Below, piece after piece: positions 8,572-19,046 of a stretch of 54,973 nt of DNA. The stretch covers positions 1 to 54,973 of the forward strand of contig JBBIND010000018.1 of NCBI GenBank assembly GCA_037444075.1, read 5' to 3'. How positions within the stretch are numbered: position 1 is the stretch's first letter; every line of letters begins with the position of its first letter. Under the pieces are notes generated by a model, which saw nothing but the letters and a program-made list of their open reading frames with translations, made no database searches and was not told where the DNA came from. The translations under genes were made by a program, and so were the position numbers. The DNA comes from JBBIND01 sp037444075. Its GTDB lineage: Bacteria > Acidobacteriota > Terriglobia > Bryobacterales > Bryobacteraceae.

Positions 8572-10494
8572 ATGCCAACTCTGGACGATACCCGCCCCAT
8601 GTTAACGCGGAGGCAGGCACTCGGCCTCGGGGTTGCCGGAGCCGCAGCGCTGGACCCGAGCCGGGCGTTTGCACAAGCCGCAGCGCCTGGACGCAAGCCC
8701 AACATTCTCTGGATCTCCTGCGAAGACATTAGCCCGCATCTGGGCTGCTACGGCTACCCTCGCGCCATCACACCGGCGCTCGACCGGTTCGCCGAGGAAG
8801 GCGTCCGTTACACGCACGCCTTTACGGTAGCGGGAGTGTGCGCTCCCAGCCGCTCCGGCATTATCACCGGCATGTACCCTACCACCCTGGGAACGCACCA
8901 CATGCGTTGTCAGGCCCGGTTGCCCGACCACGTGAAGTGCTTCCCTGAGTACCTCCGGACGGAAGGCTACTACTGCACGAACAACGTGAAGACGGACTAT
9001 AACTTCACCCCGCCAGGCGGGGCGTGGCATGAGTCCAGCGCACAGGCGCATTGGCGCAAGCGGCCCAAGGGAGCGCCGTTCTTTTCCGTATTCAATTTCA
9101 CGCTGACGCATGAGAGCCGCGTTGAAATGCGCGGCGCAGCGCATGAAAAGGCGGTCGCCCGGCTGACCGCGAGCCAGCGTCAGGATCCCAGCCGTTTGCA
9201 GCTTCCACCCTATTACGCCGACACAGCGGAAACGCGCCGTGACTGGGCCAACGTGCTGGAACTGATCACGGCGCTGGATTACGAGGTGGCCGGTGTCTTG
9301 CACCAGCTGGAGCAAGATGGCCTGGCGAATGACACCATCGTGTTCTTCTGGTCCGATCATGGCACGGGTCTGCCTCGCGCCAAACGCTGGCTTTACGATT
9401 CGGGCGTGAGGGTGCCACTCCTCGTACGCATTCCCGAAGGCTTGCGTCTGGCAGAGCAAGGCAGACCGGGGAGTGTTTGTACCGAGTTGGTAAGCCTGAT
9501 CGATCTGGCCCCTACGGTGCTCAACCTGGCAGGCGTCCCCGTACCCGGACACATGCAGGGCAGGCCATTTCTGGGAGCGAATCTGAAACCTCCGCGGCAG
9601 TACGTCTATGGCGCCCGTGACCGCATGGACGAGCGCTACGACATTATCCGCGCCGTACGGGACCGCCGCTGGCGCTATGTCCGCAACTATGAGAATTTCA
9701 AGCCCTACTACCAGTACATGAACACGCCGGAAGGGGGCAATACGATGCGGGAACTGCGGCGGTTGGAAGCGGAGAACAATCTGCCCACGGCGGCGCGGCG
9801 CTTCATGGCGGACCGCAAGCCGGTCGAGGAACTCTACGACGTTTCCGCGGACCCGCACGAGATCCGGAACCTGGCCGGGTCCGCGGCTCACCGCGACGTG
9901 TTGGAGCGGATGCGGCGGGCTCATTTGGCCTGGTCGGACGAGACGCGGGACCTGGGTATGATGCCGGAAGGCGAAATCGCGGTGCGCGAAGAGAAGCTGG
10001 GCTCGCGGTGGGCGATTCTTCGGCAGCCGGGAGGACCTGGGCTACTGGCAAGGCTGCGGGACACAGCTTCCCTGGCGGGACAGGGGCGAGCCAGCCTGCC
10101 GCGCATGATGAGCGCCCTGCGGGACGCCGATGCAGGCGTGAGGTATTGGGGCGCCGTGGGAGCGGGCAATGCGCGCGCGGATTCCGAGGCGGCGGTGAAG
10201 GCTCTCACTGCGGCGCTGAAGGACGAATCCGCGAGTGTGCGCGTCGCCGCGGGCCGGGCTATGTGCCTGGCGGGCCGTGCGGAGCAAGGGCTGCCGGTGC
10301 TGACGGGCATTCTTCAAAGCGGCGCTGAGTGGGAGCGCCTCATGGCGGCCAACGCGCTGGACGAACTCGGCGAAACGGCGAGGCCCGCCGCGGAGATTTT
10401 GCGGGCCGCCTTGAAGGACGCCAACCGCTACGTGGCGCGCGTCGTCAACCGCACGCTGAACGTCCTGGAGGGCACCAGCCGCGAGGTGCGCTGA
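8572..10494 (+). CDS. Tat-exported sulfatase with C-terminal HEAT-repeat region
   Basis: A 640-residue protein. It has a twin-arginine signal (TRRQALGLGVAG), then a sulfatase domain at about 41-480 with the formylglycine site Cys90 (VCAPSRSGIITG) and FFWSDHG. At the first metal site it reads Cys50-Glu51-Asp52 where many sulfatases have Asp-Asp. From about residue 490 the C terminus holds roughly four alpha-helical repeats of HEAT type (LPRMMSALRDAD, VKALTAALKDES, LPVLTGILQSG, AEILRAALKDAN). HEAT repeats bind partners or glycans, so the tail may position the enzyme. ATG at 8599 is an alternative start that leaves the Tat signal nearly unchanged; 8572 was chosen because a TAGTAT hexamer lies 9 bases before it. 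Confidence 0.92.
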   Translation: MPTLDDTRPMLTRRQALGLGVAGAAALDPSRAFAQAAAPGRKPNILWISCEDISPHLGCYGYPRAITPALDRFAEEGVRYTHAFTVAGVCAPSRSGIITGMYPTTLGTHHMRCQARLPDHVKCFPEYLRTEGYYCTNNVKTDYNFTPPGGAWHESSAQAHWRKRPKGAPFFSVFNFTLTHESRVEMRGAAHEKAVARLTASQRQDPSRLQLPPYYADTAETRRDWANVLELITALDYEVAGVLHQLEQDGLANDTIVFFWSDHGTGLPRAKRWLYDSGVRVPLLVRIPEGLRLAEQGRPGSVCTELVSLIDLAPTVLNLAGVPVPGHMQGRPFLGANLKPPRQYVYGARDRMDERYDIIRAVRDRRWRYVRNYENFKPYYQYMNTPEGGNTMRELRRLEAENNLPTAARRFMADRKPVEELYDVSADPHEIRNLAGSAAHRDVLERMRRAHLAWSDETRDLGMMPEGEIAVREEKLGSRWAILRQPGGPGLLARLRDTASLAGQGRASLPRMMSALRDADAGVRYWGAVGAGNARADSEAAVKALTAALKDESASVRVAAGRAMCLAGRAEQGLPVLTGILQSGAEWERLMAANALDELGETARPAAEILRAALKDANRYVARVVNRTLNVLEGTSREVR

Positions 10495-10528
10495 AAACCG
10501 TTTTGGTACAATCATCTGCGAAATCACC

Positions 10529-11563
10529 ATGAATAAACCAGTCGTCACTTTCGGAGAGATCATGTTGCGCCTGGCGCCCCCGGGCTTCGAGCGCTTTCTG
10601 CAATCGCCCCAATTTTTGGCTACGTGGGGGGGCGGGGAAGCCAACGTGGCGGTTGCCTTGGCAGGCTTTGGCGTGCCGGCACGTTACGTGACGGTGCTGC
10701 CCGCCAACAATCCGCTGGCTGACGCCTTCATCGGGGAGATGCGGCGGTTTGGCGTGGACCCTTCGGCCATTGTCCGCGGTCCTGGCAGGCTGGGCATCTA
10801 CTTTGTGGAACCAGGCGCCAACCAGAGGCCCTCGAAGGTGGTCTATGACAGGGCTCACAGCGCCATCGCCCAAGCCAAGCCGGGGGACGTGGACTGGAGC
10901 CAGGCGTTTGCCGGGGCAGGCTGGTTCCACATCACGGGCATCACACCGGCCCTCAGTCAGAGTGCCGCGGATCTGGCGCTCGAAAGCGTCCGCGCGGCGA
11001 AGGACCTGGGACTCACCGTGTCCTGCGACCTGAACTACCGCAAGAACCTCTGGAAGTACGGCAAGAGCGCCAGGGAGGTGATGACGGAACTCATGCGGCA
11101 CGTCGATATCGGCATCGCCAACGAGGAGGACTGCCAGAAGTCACTGGGCATTCAGGTGGACGTCGACGTCGAATCCGGCAAACTGGAGAGGGCGCAGTAC
11201 CAGAAGCTCACGGAAACGGTGCTCGAGACTTACCCCAACCTGAAAATGCTGGCCGTAACGCTGCGCGAGTCGCACAGCGCTTCACACAACGGCTGGTCAG
11301 CGTGCCTGAATGACCGCAAGGAGTTTCTGGTGAGCAGGCATTATGAGGTCACGCACATCGTCGACCGGGTTGGCGGAGGAGATTGTTTCGCCGGAGGACT
11401 GATCTACGGGCTTAACAATTTGGCCGGGCACAGTGAAGCTCTGGAGTTCGCCGTGGCCGCCTCCTGTTTGAAGCATTCGATCCCCGGCGATTTCAACCGC
11501 TTCACGGTTGAGGAGGTCAATGGCTTGCTGAAGGGCGGCGGATCCGGGCGGGTTCAGCGCTAG
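10529..11563 (+). CDS. kdgK: 2-dehydro-3-deoxygluconokinase (PfkB family)
   Basis: A 344-residue ribokinase-fold sugar kinase. The N-terminal VTFGEIMLRLAPPG and the GGGEANVAVALAGFG loop are typical of KDG kinases. The C-terminal PfkB signature DRVGGGDCFAGG carries the catalytic Asp285. It would phosphorylate 2-keto-3-deoxygluconate from pectin, alginate or glucuronate breakdown to KDPG, feeding the Entner-Doudoroff aldolase. Neighbouring sulfatases and the lyase-like protein fit that use. The substrate is inferred from motif similarity; another 2-keto-3-deoxy sugar is possible. A TACAAT hexamer lies 16 bases upstream of the ATG. Confidence 0.85.
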   Translation: MNKPVVTFGEIMLRLAPPGFERFLQSPQFLATWGGGEANVAVALAGFGVPARYVTVLPANNPLADAFIGEMRRFGVDPSAIVRGPGRLGIYFVEPGANQRPSKVVYDRAHSAIAQAKPGDVDWSQAFAGAGWFHITGITPALSQSAADLALESVRAAKDLGLTVSCDLNYRKNLWKYGKSAREVMTELMRHVDIGIANEEDCQKSLGIQVDVDVESGKLERAQYQKLTETVLETYPNLKMLAVTLRESHSASHNGWSACLNDRKEFLVSRHYEVTHIVDRVGGGDCFAGGLIYGLNNLAGHSEALEFAVAASCLKHSIPGDFNRFTVEEVNGLLKGGGSGRVQR

Positions 11564-11605
11564 GGCGGCATCCGACGGACTGTCAACGAAGAAACGGAAG
11601 AGGAT

Positions 11606-12523
11606 ATGCGAATCACTCGACGCGAGGCGTTAACCTGCGCGGGCGGCCTGGCGCTGCCCGGCGCATTTGCGAAGCCGGCCGAAGCGGCGGAGAAGCGGCG
11701 CATCCGGCTGGCCGTTTCCACATACTCGTATTGGCACTTCCGCGGTGAACGATACCCCATCGAAAAGGTGATCGAAAACGCCGCCGGCATCGGTTTTGAC
11801 GGGGTCGAAATCCTGCACCGGCAAATGGCCGAGGAGTCGCCCGCCTATCTCAACCGGCTGAAGCGGGCGGCCTTCGCCAACGGCATGGGGCTGGTGATGC
11901 TGTCCATTCACCAGAACTTCGTTTCGCCCCAACCTGAGATGCGGAAGAAGGCGATTGACCACACCTGCCACTGCCTGGAGCTGGCGGCTGCGCTGGGGAT
12001 TCCCTGCATTCGCCTCAATTCCGGCCGCTGGGGCACGATCAAGTCCTTCGATGACCTGATGAAGGTGCGAGGGGCTGAACCGCCGCTCGAAGGCTACACG
12101 GACGATGATGCGTTCGGCTGGTGCATCGACTCCATCGAAAAGTGCGTGCCGGTGGCGGAGCGCACCGGCGTGATGATGGCGCTGGAAAACCACTGGGGCC
12201 TCACCACCCGGCCCGAGGGTGTGCTGCGGATCCATCAGGCGGTTCGCTCACCCTGGCTGGGCGTCAACCTCGATACGGGTAACTTCGCCGGCGATCCCTA
12301 TCCGCAGATTGAACTGATGGCGCCTCACGCCACTATCGTGCAGGCCAAGACGTATTACGGCGGCGGAAACTGGTACACGTTAGACCTGGACTATCCGCGC
12401 ATCGCCGGTATTCTCCGTAAAGCCGGATTCAAGGGCTACGTATCGCTCGAGATGGAAGGCAAGGAGGATCCGGCGACCGCCGTGCCAAAGAGTTACGCGG
12501 AACTGCGCGCGGCGTTCGGCTGA
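11606..12523 (+). CDS. Exported sugar phosphate isomerase/epimerase-like TIM-barrel protein
   Basis: A 305-residue protein with an RR-type signal (ITRREALTCAGGLALPG) followed by a xylose-isomerase-like TIM barrel. Strands end with VSTYSYWHF, GFDGVEILHR, CIRLNSGRWG, MMALENHWG, LGVNLDTGNF, IVQAKTYYGG and YVSLEMEGKEDP. The Glu, Asp, His and Glu at these strand ends are the usual metal ligands of the AP-endonuclease-2/epimerase group. It follows kdgK by 42 bases, so the two may be co-transcribed. The exact substrate is unknown; because of the export signal it would act in the periplasm on a free sugar. Confidence 0.85.
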   Translation: MRITRREALTCAGGLALPGAFAKPAEAAEKRRIRLAVSTYSYWHFRGERYPIEKVIENAAGIGFDGVEILHRQMAEESPAYLNRLKRAAFANGMGLVMLSIHQNFVSPQPEMRKKAIDHTCHCLELAAALGIPCIRLNSGRWGTIKSFDDLMKVRGAEPPLEGYTDDDAFGWCIDSIEKCVPVAERTGVMMALENHWGLTTRPEGVLRIHQAVRSPWLGVNLDTGNFAGDPYPQIELMAPHATIVQAKTYYGGGNWYTLDLDYPRIAGILRKAGFKGYVSLEMEGKEDPATAVPKSYAELRAAFG

Positions 12524-12683
12524 GTCTTACGTGGCGGCTGACAGGGGGCCGCCGGGTCGCCCTCCACGATCTCTACGTCGCCGCTGCCGTCCTGGCTCAC
12601 CGCTCGCCCGAGTTCGGGATATTCAGAGGAAAAGAGCTGTTTTTCGTCCGGTTCCGGCCCCGGAGTGTAGAATCAAGGTGATC

Positions 12684-15350
<2,667 letters not shown>

Positions 15351-15356
15351 GCAAGT

Positions 15357-15397
15357 GCTGGCGGGCGGGTCCGGATGAGGACCCGCCTACCAGCGCT
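15357..15397. terminator. Bidirectional hairpin between convergent acnA and acyl-CoA dehydrogenase genes
   Basis: Inner stem GGCGGGTCC (15364-15372), loop GGATGA and GGACCCGCC (15379-15387) pair perfectly; flanking GCTGG/CCAGC can extend it. It sits directly between the two stop codons and overlaps the dehydrogenase stop. There is no clear T-run on either side, so it may work with Rho or only protect RNA ends. Confidence 0.55.
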
Positions 15398-16559
15398 CCT
15401 GTTTTGCCAGGATCTCCTTCATGATTTCCGACGTTCCCGCGCCGATGGTGTAGAGGCGCATGTCGCGCCAGATGCGGCCGATGGGGTATTCCGTCGTGTA
15501 GCCGAAACCGCCAAACGCCTGCATGCAGTCGTAAGTGATACGCTGCGCCAGGTCCGTCACAAACAGCTTGGCCATGCTGATTTCCCTGTCCGCCTTCTTG
15601 TCGCGGTTCAACAAATCCAGTGCCCTGTAGACAAGCCAGCGGGCGGCTTCAGTGTTGGCCCTATGCTCGGCAAACAGGTGCCGCCAAACCTGGTTGCGGA
15701 TGATGGGATGTCCGAAGGCTACGCGTTCTCTGGCATAGCGTATGGCCAGTTCCATGGCTCTGTCGATGAAGGCCAGCACGAGCAGGGACGTGGCCAGCCG
15801 CTCACCCTGGAAGTGCCCCATGATGTAGTAGAAACCCCGGTTCTTGCGGCCCAGCAAATAGCGTTTCGGGATGCGGCAGTCGTCGAAGAATAGATGCGCC
15901 GTATCCGAGGCGACATGGCCGACTTTGCTGACTTTCTTGCCGACTGAGAAGCCCGCCGTATCGGTCGGAAACAACACCAAAGACAGGCCACGATGCCGCT
16001 CATCGGCGGTGCGCACGACGAGCAGGATGGTATCGGCGATGGCGCCGTTGGTGATCCAGAGTTTCTGTCCATTGAGGACGAAATCACCGCCCTCTTCGCG
16101 GGCGGTGGTGCGGATGGAAGCCACGTCGGAGCCGCAATCCGGCTCACTGATGCCCAAGGCGAGAATGCGGTCACCCGCCACCGCGGGTTGCATGAATTCG
16201 CGCTTGTGCTCATCCGTGCCCAAGTCCTCGATGAGAGGGATGGTGAGATCGGCCTGAACCATCAGGCCGATGTTGAGGCTAGGAAAATCGGTATAGCGCA
16301 GAGCGTCATAGGCCGCTGCGGTGGCCCACCAATCCATGCCCACTCCGCCCCATTGCGGATCGGTGCGAATGCCGAAAAGACCTATGCGCGCGGCTTTCTT
16401 GAAAAGCTCGATTGGGTAATGGCCCTCGTCCTCCCACTGCTGCGCATTCGGCGCCACTTCTTCCAGGCAGAACCGCTTGACCGTGGCGCGTATCATCTCG
16501 TGCTCGTCCGCGAAATACGGATAGGTTTGTCCCGCGTGCAGCGGCTCGTCAGCCTTCAT
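15387..16559 (-). CDS. Acyl-CoA dehydrogenase, Atu/Liu-type operon
   Basis: A 390-residue FAD enzyme that introduces the alpha-beta double bond into an acyl-CoA. Visible are ALGISEPDCGSDVASI (FAD/substrate loop), WITNGAIAD, RERVAFGHPI and QAFGGFGYTTEYPIGRIWRD near the C terminus. Where short- and medium-chain enzymes have the catalytic Glu (xYEGT), this protein reads GAGT, so the base must lie elsewhere, as in isovaleryl- and long-chain types. It is the last gene of the five-gene minus-strand operon, 75 bases after the hydratase. By position it would correspond to AtuD (citronellyl-CoA) or LiuA (isovaleryl-CoA); the substrate is not proven. Confidence 0.9.
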   Translation of the reverse strand: MKADEPLHAGQTYPYFADEHEMIRATVKRFCLEEVAPNAQQWEDEGHYPIELFKKAARIGLFGIRTDPQWGGVGMDWWATAAAYDALRYTDFPSLNIGLMVQADLTIPLIEDLGTDEHKREFMQPAVAGDRILALGISEPDCGSDVASIRTTAREEGGDFVLNGQKLWITNGAIADTILLVVRTADERHRGLSLVLFPTDTAGFSVGKKVSKVGHVASDTAHLFFDDCRIPKRYLLGRKNRGFYYIMGHFQGERLATSLLVLAFIDRAMELAIRYARERVAFGHPIIRNQVWRHLFAEHRANTEAARWLVYRALDLLNRDKKADREISMAKLFVTDLAQRITYDCMQAFGGFGYTTEYPIGRIWRDMRLYTIGAGTSEIMKEILAKQERW

Positions 16560-16634
16560 GGTCCCTCCGTTCGATTCGCGCCTTCGGCCTCCACGAGGCG
16601 ATGGTGGCTCTCCGGTCGTCCTCCGGATTTGGCC

Positions 16635-17405
16635 TCACATCCCATGCGATGGCCAGGCAGGGTTGCGCTTCTGGCGCCAGGCCCGGACACCTTCGAGGAA
16701 GTCCGCCGAATTTTGCGCTTTGCATCTGTACTTAAGTGCCGTCCGCCCGGCGGTTTGCTCGTCCTGATGGCTGGTTTCACGCACAAAAGCCAACCCTTCG
16801 GCCACGGCCGAAGCGCTGCCATCGGCCAGGTGGCCGGCCAGCAACCTGGCTTTTTGGGAGAGTTGCCCGGTGGGTGCGAGGTGGTGAACCAGGCCAACCG
16901 CCAGCGCCTCCTGTGCTGACAGCAGGCGGCCGGTGATGGCCATCTCGACGGCACGCTTTTGGCCAGTGGAAGCGGCCACGGCCCGGAAAATCGTGTAGGG
17001 CCACAGGCCGATGCGCGTTTCTGTCAGCCCGAAGTGCGCGTCGTCGGAGGCCAAAGCGACGTGCGCGTTGGCTACGAGTCCCAGGCCGCCGGCCAGCGCG
17101 GAACCCTGCACGGCGGCGATGAGCGGCTTGCTCAGCTTGGCCCCCAGGGAGAACAGTTCCACGTGCAACGTCGCGGCTGTTTCCGGGTCAACCTCTGTAG
17201 CTTCGTCCAGGTCCATTCCGGCGCAGAACACCGGGCCGTTGCCTTCGAGGAGGATGGCGCCCACACCCCGGTCGGCTTCCGCCGCAAGGATGGCCTCCAC
17301 GAGAAGACGGCACAACTCCAGGTTCAACGCGTTCCGCTTTTCCGGGCGGTTCAGCGTCAGCCTCGCCAGTCTCTTTTCGCGGCTAATCAGCAGAATCTCG
17401 CTCAT
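16635..17405 (-). CDS. Enoyl-CoA hydratase/isomerase (crotonase) family, AtuE/LiuC-like position
   Basis: A 256-residue crotonase. RLTLNRPEKRNALN, the oxyanion-hole segments GPVFCAGMDL and QGSALAGGLGLVANA, and FGLTETRIGL with a candidate catalytic Glu are all present. Where many members have P-E-V here, this one has T-E-T. The frame is open to 17489, but MSEILL at 17405 is the natural start; it overlaps the AtuA-C-like gene by 23 bases. It would hydrate the unsaturated acid-CoA made by the carboxylase, as isohexenylglutaconyl- or methylglutaconyl-CoA hydratase does. That specific reaction is inferred from the neighbours. Confidence 0.87.
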   Translation of the reverse strand: MSEILLISREKRLARLTLNRPEKRNALNLELCRLLVEAILAAEADRGVGAILLEGNGPVFCAGMDLDEATEVDPETAATLHVELFSLGAKLSKPLIAAVQGSALAGGLGLVANAHVALASDDAHFGLTETRIGLWPYTIFRAVAASTGQKRAVEMAITGRLLSAQEALAVGLVHHLAPTGQLSQKARLLAGHLADGSASAVAEGLAFVRETSHQDEQTAGRTALKYRCKAQNSADFLEGVRAWRQKRNPAWPSHGM

Positions 17406-17715
17406 CGACTTCCACCTCCATGCGCAGCAGCGCCGCTCCCAGCGTCTTCCCTTGAGCGTCCGTTCGCAGCGAAACCGTGCCGCCTCCACCCAGGGCTTTT
17501 TTCAGCACAAAATTGAGCGCGGCCAGGTTCGGCAGTTCGTACCGTTCCACTGGACCCTCAACCAGCCCGGCGAAGAACTCCCGCACGCGCTCCGCAGTGA
17601 GTTCACGCGCCAGCACGGGGTAGTCTTGCTCGCGCCAGGCGATGACGCCGATGTTGGCCGTGTCGCCCTTGTCGCCGGACCGTGTGTGGGCCAGCCGGGC
17701 CAGCGGGACTCTCAT
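17383..17715 (-). CDS. AtuA C-terminal-domain-like small protein
   Basis: A 110-residue protein whose best landmark is SGDKGDTANIGVIA near the N terminus, the hallmark of the C-terminal domain of AtuA (acyclic terpene utilisation protein A). ALNFVLKKALGGGGTVSLRTD follows. The start MRVPLA overlaps the end of the DUF1446 gene as ATGA, so the two are translationally coupled and together equal one full-length AtuA. No catalytic residue set is established for this domain; a role in the acyl-CoA pathway is inferred from the operon. Confidence 0.85.
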   Translation of the reverse strand: MRVPLARLAHTRSGDKGDTANIGVIAWREQDYPVLARELTAERVREFFAGLVEGPVERYELPNLAALNFVLKKALGGGGTVSLRTDAQGKTLGAALLRMEVEVDERDSAD

Positions 17716-19046
17716 GAGCACACCTCCACCCGGTGAGTTATCTCCGAGCGCGGCACCAGGGCGGGCCAATAGGCGATGACCTCGCGCACCGCCGGGCGGC
17801 CTTCACCGTAACCTGTGGCTCCCGGTGGCCCGCTCAGCACCAGGGGGACTAACTCACGCGTGAAACGCTCCACCGCGCCGCCGTCCCTGCCGCGCACGCC
17901 GATGCGCAATTGCACTTCCGGCGGGTCTTCCAGGGCAGGCGCCGCCGCGCCGTGGCAGGCGTTCACGCCGAAGAACTCGGTGTAGATTTCATCGAAGGCC
18001 AGACCCAGGCACGCCAAACGGCTGCGGACGATGCGGTCCGCCTCGCGGGCTTTCTCGAGCGCTTGCGGCCAGCAGTAGACGAGCGTGCCGATGGCCTTCC
18101 AGCCCGCACTGTAATTGATGGAGAGCTTCAGGTCGCGGGGAGCCGGAGCGGCGGCGGCGCCGTTGACGCGCACGCGGTCCCTGCCGGAGTCCTCCACGCG
18201 CAACGCCGTGAAGTCCACTACGCAGTCCGGCGTGACATAGCGCCGCGGATCGCCGATTTCATACAGCAATTGTTCCTTAACGGTGTGCGAATCCACCCTT
18301 CCACCAGTGCCGGGATGCTTGGTAACGTCAAACGATCCGTCCGGCTGCATTTCGACGATGGGGTAGCCGATGTCTTCCAGGTTCTCCAAAGTCTCCCACT
18401 CGACCTGCGAGTTTCCACCCGTGGTCTGGGCCCCGCACTCGATTATGTGACCGGCCACCGCGGCGGCGGCCAGCAGGTGCAAGTCATCGGGCTTCCAGCC
18501 GTAATGATGGATGGCCGGCGCCATGGCGAGCGAGGCGTCCGCGCAGCGGCCGCACACCACCACGTCGGCTCCCGTATCCAGCGCCTCCGCCAGGGGGAAA
18601 GCTCCCATATAGGCGTTTGCGCTGAGGATACTTTCGCGAATCTCCGCGAGCGGCGCGCCCGTATCCAGATTCGCCATCACGTGACCCTTGGCGAGAAACT
18701 CATCGATGCGTCCCGCCACGTCATCACCGGTCACTACGGCAACGCGCATATCCGGCGCGAGGCGGCGCACCTCGGCCGCGCAGGCGTGCGGATTCAGCCC
18801 CCCGGCGTTCGCCACAATGCGCACTCCGCCGCGGCGCGCCAGCGGCGCCAGCCTCGCAACCAGGGGAGGGAAGTCCTTGGCGTAGCCGAGTGAAGGATCG
18901 CGCTGCTTCTGCTTCTGGAGGATGGCCATGGTTACCTCGGCCAGGTAGTCGAGCGTGAGGTAATCGAGCGGCCCCTGCTCGAGCAGGCGCACCGGGGCAT
19001 CCAGCCAATCTCCCCAGAAGCCTTGCCCGTTCGCGATACGGATCAT
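17712..19046 (-). CDS. DUF1446 protein, AtuA N-terminal-domain-like
   Basis: A 444-residue cytoplasmic protein matching the large N-terminal domain of AtuA. Seen are IRIANGQGFWGD at the N terminus, LTLDYLAEVTMA, RIVANAGGLNPHACA, VVVCGRCADASLAMAP and AAVAGHIIECGAQTTGGN. The reaction is unknown, but the family occurs with biotin-dependent acyl-CoA carboxylases in terpene and related acid degradation. Its start overlaps the carboxylase stop as ATGA and its stop overlaps the next start as ATGA, so three genes are coupled in a row. Cys residues in GRCADAS and IIECGAQTTGG look conserved and could be functional. Confidence 0.88.
   Translation of the reverse strand: MIRIANGQGFWGDWLDAPVRLLEQGPLDYLTLDYLAEVTMAILQKQKQRDPSLGYAKDFPPLVARLAPLARRGGVRIVANAGGLNPHACAAEVRRLAPDMRVAVVTGDDVAGRIDEFLAKGHVMANLDTGAPLAEIRESILSANAYMGAFPLAEALDTGADVVVCGRCADASLAMAPAIHHYGWKPDDLHLLAAAAVAGHIIECGAQTTGGNSQVEWETLENLEDIGYPIVEMQPDGSFDVTKHPGTGGRVDSHTVKEQLLYEIGDPRRYVTPDCVVDFTALRVEDSGRDRVRVNGAAAAPAPRDLKLSINYSAGWKAIGTLVYCWPQALEKAREADRIVRSRLACLGLAFDEIYTEFFGVNACHGAAAPALEDPPEVQLRIGVRGRDGGAVERFTRELVPLVLSGPPGATGYGEGRPAVREVIAYWPALVPRSEITHRVEVCS

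Noticed and set aside
8602..9924. 440-residue minus-strand ORF opposite the second sulfatase
   Set aside because: Shadow of a gene with clear sulfatase motifs.
12531..12683. Upstream extension of acnA by 51 codons
   Set aside because: Low-complexity Arg/Pro/Gly-rich sequence unlike any aconitase; the ATG at 12684 begins the family sequence.
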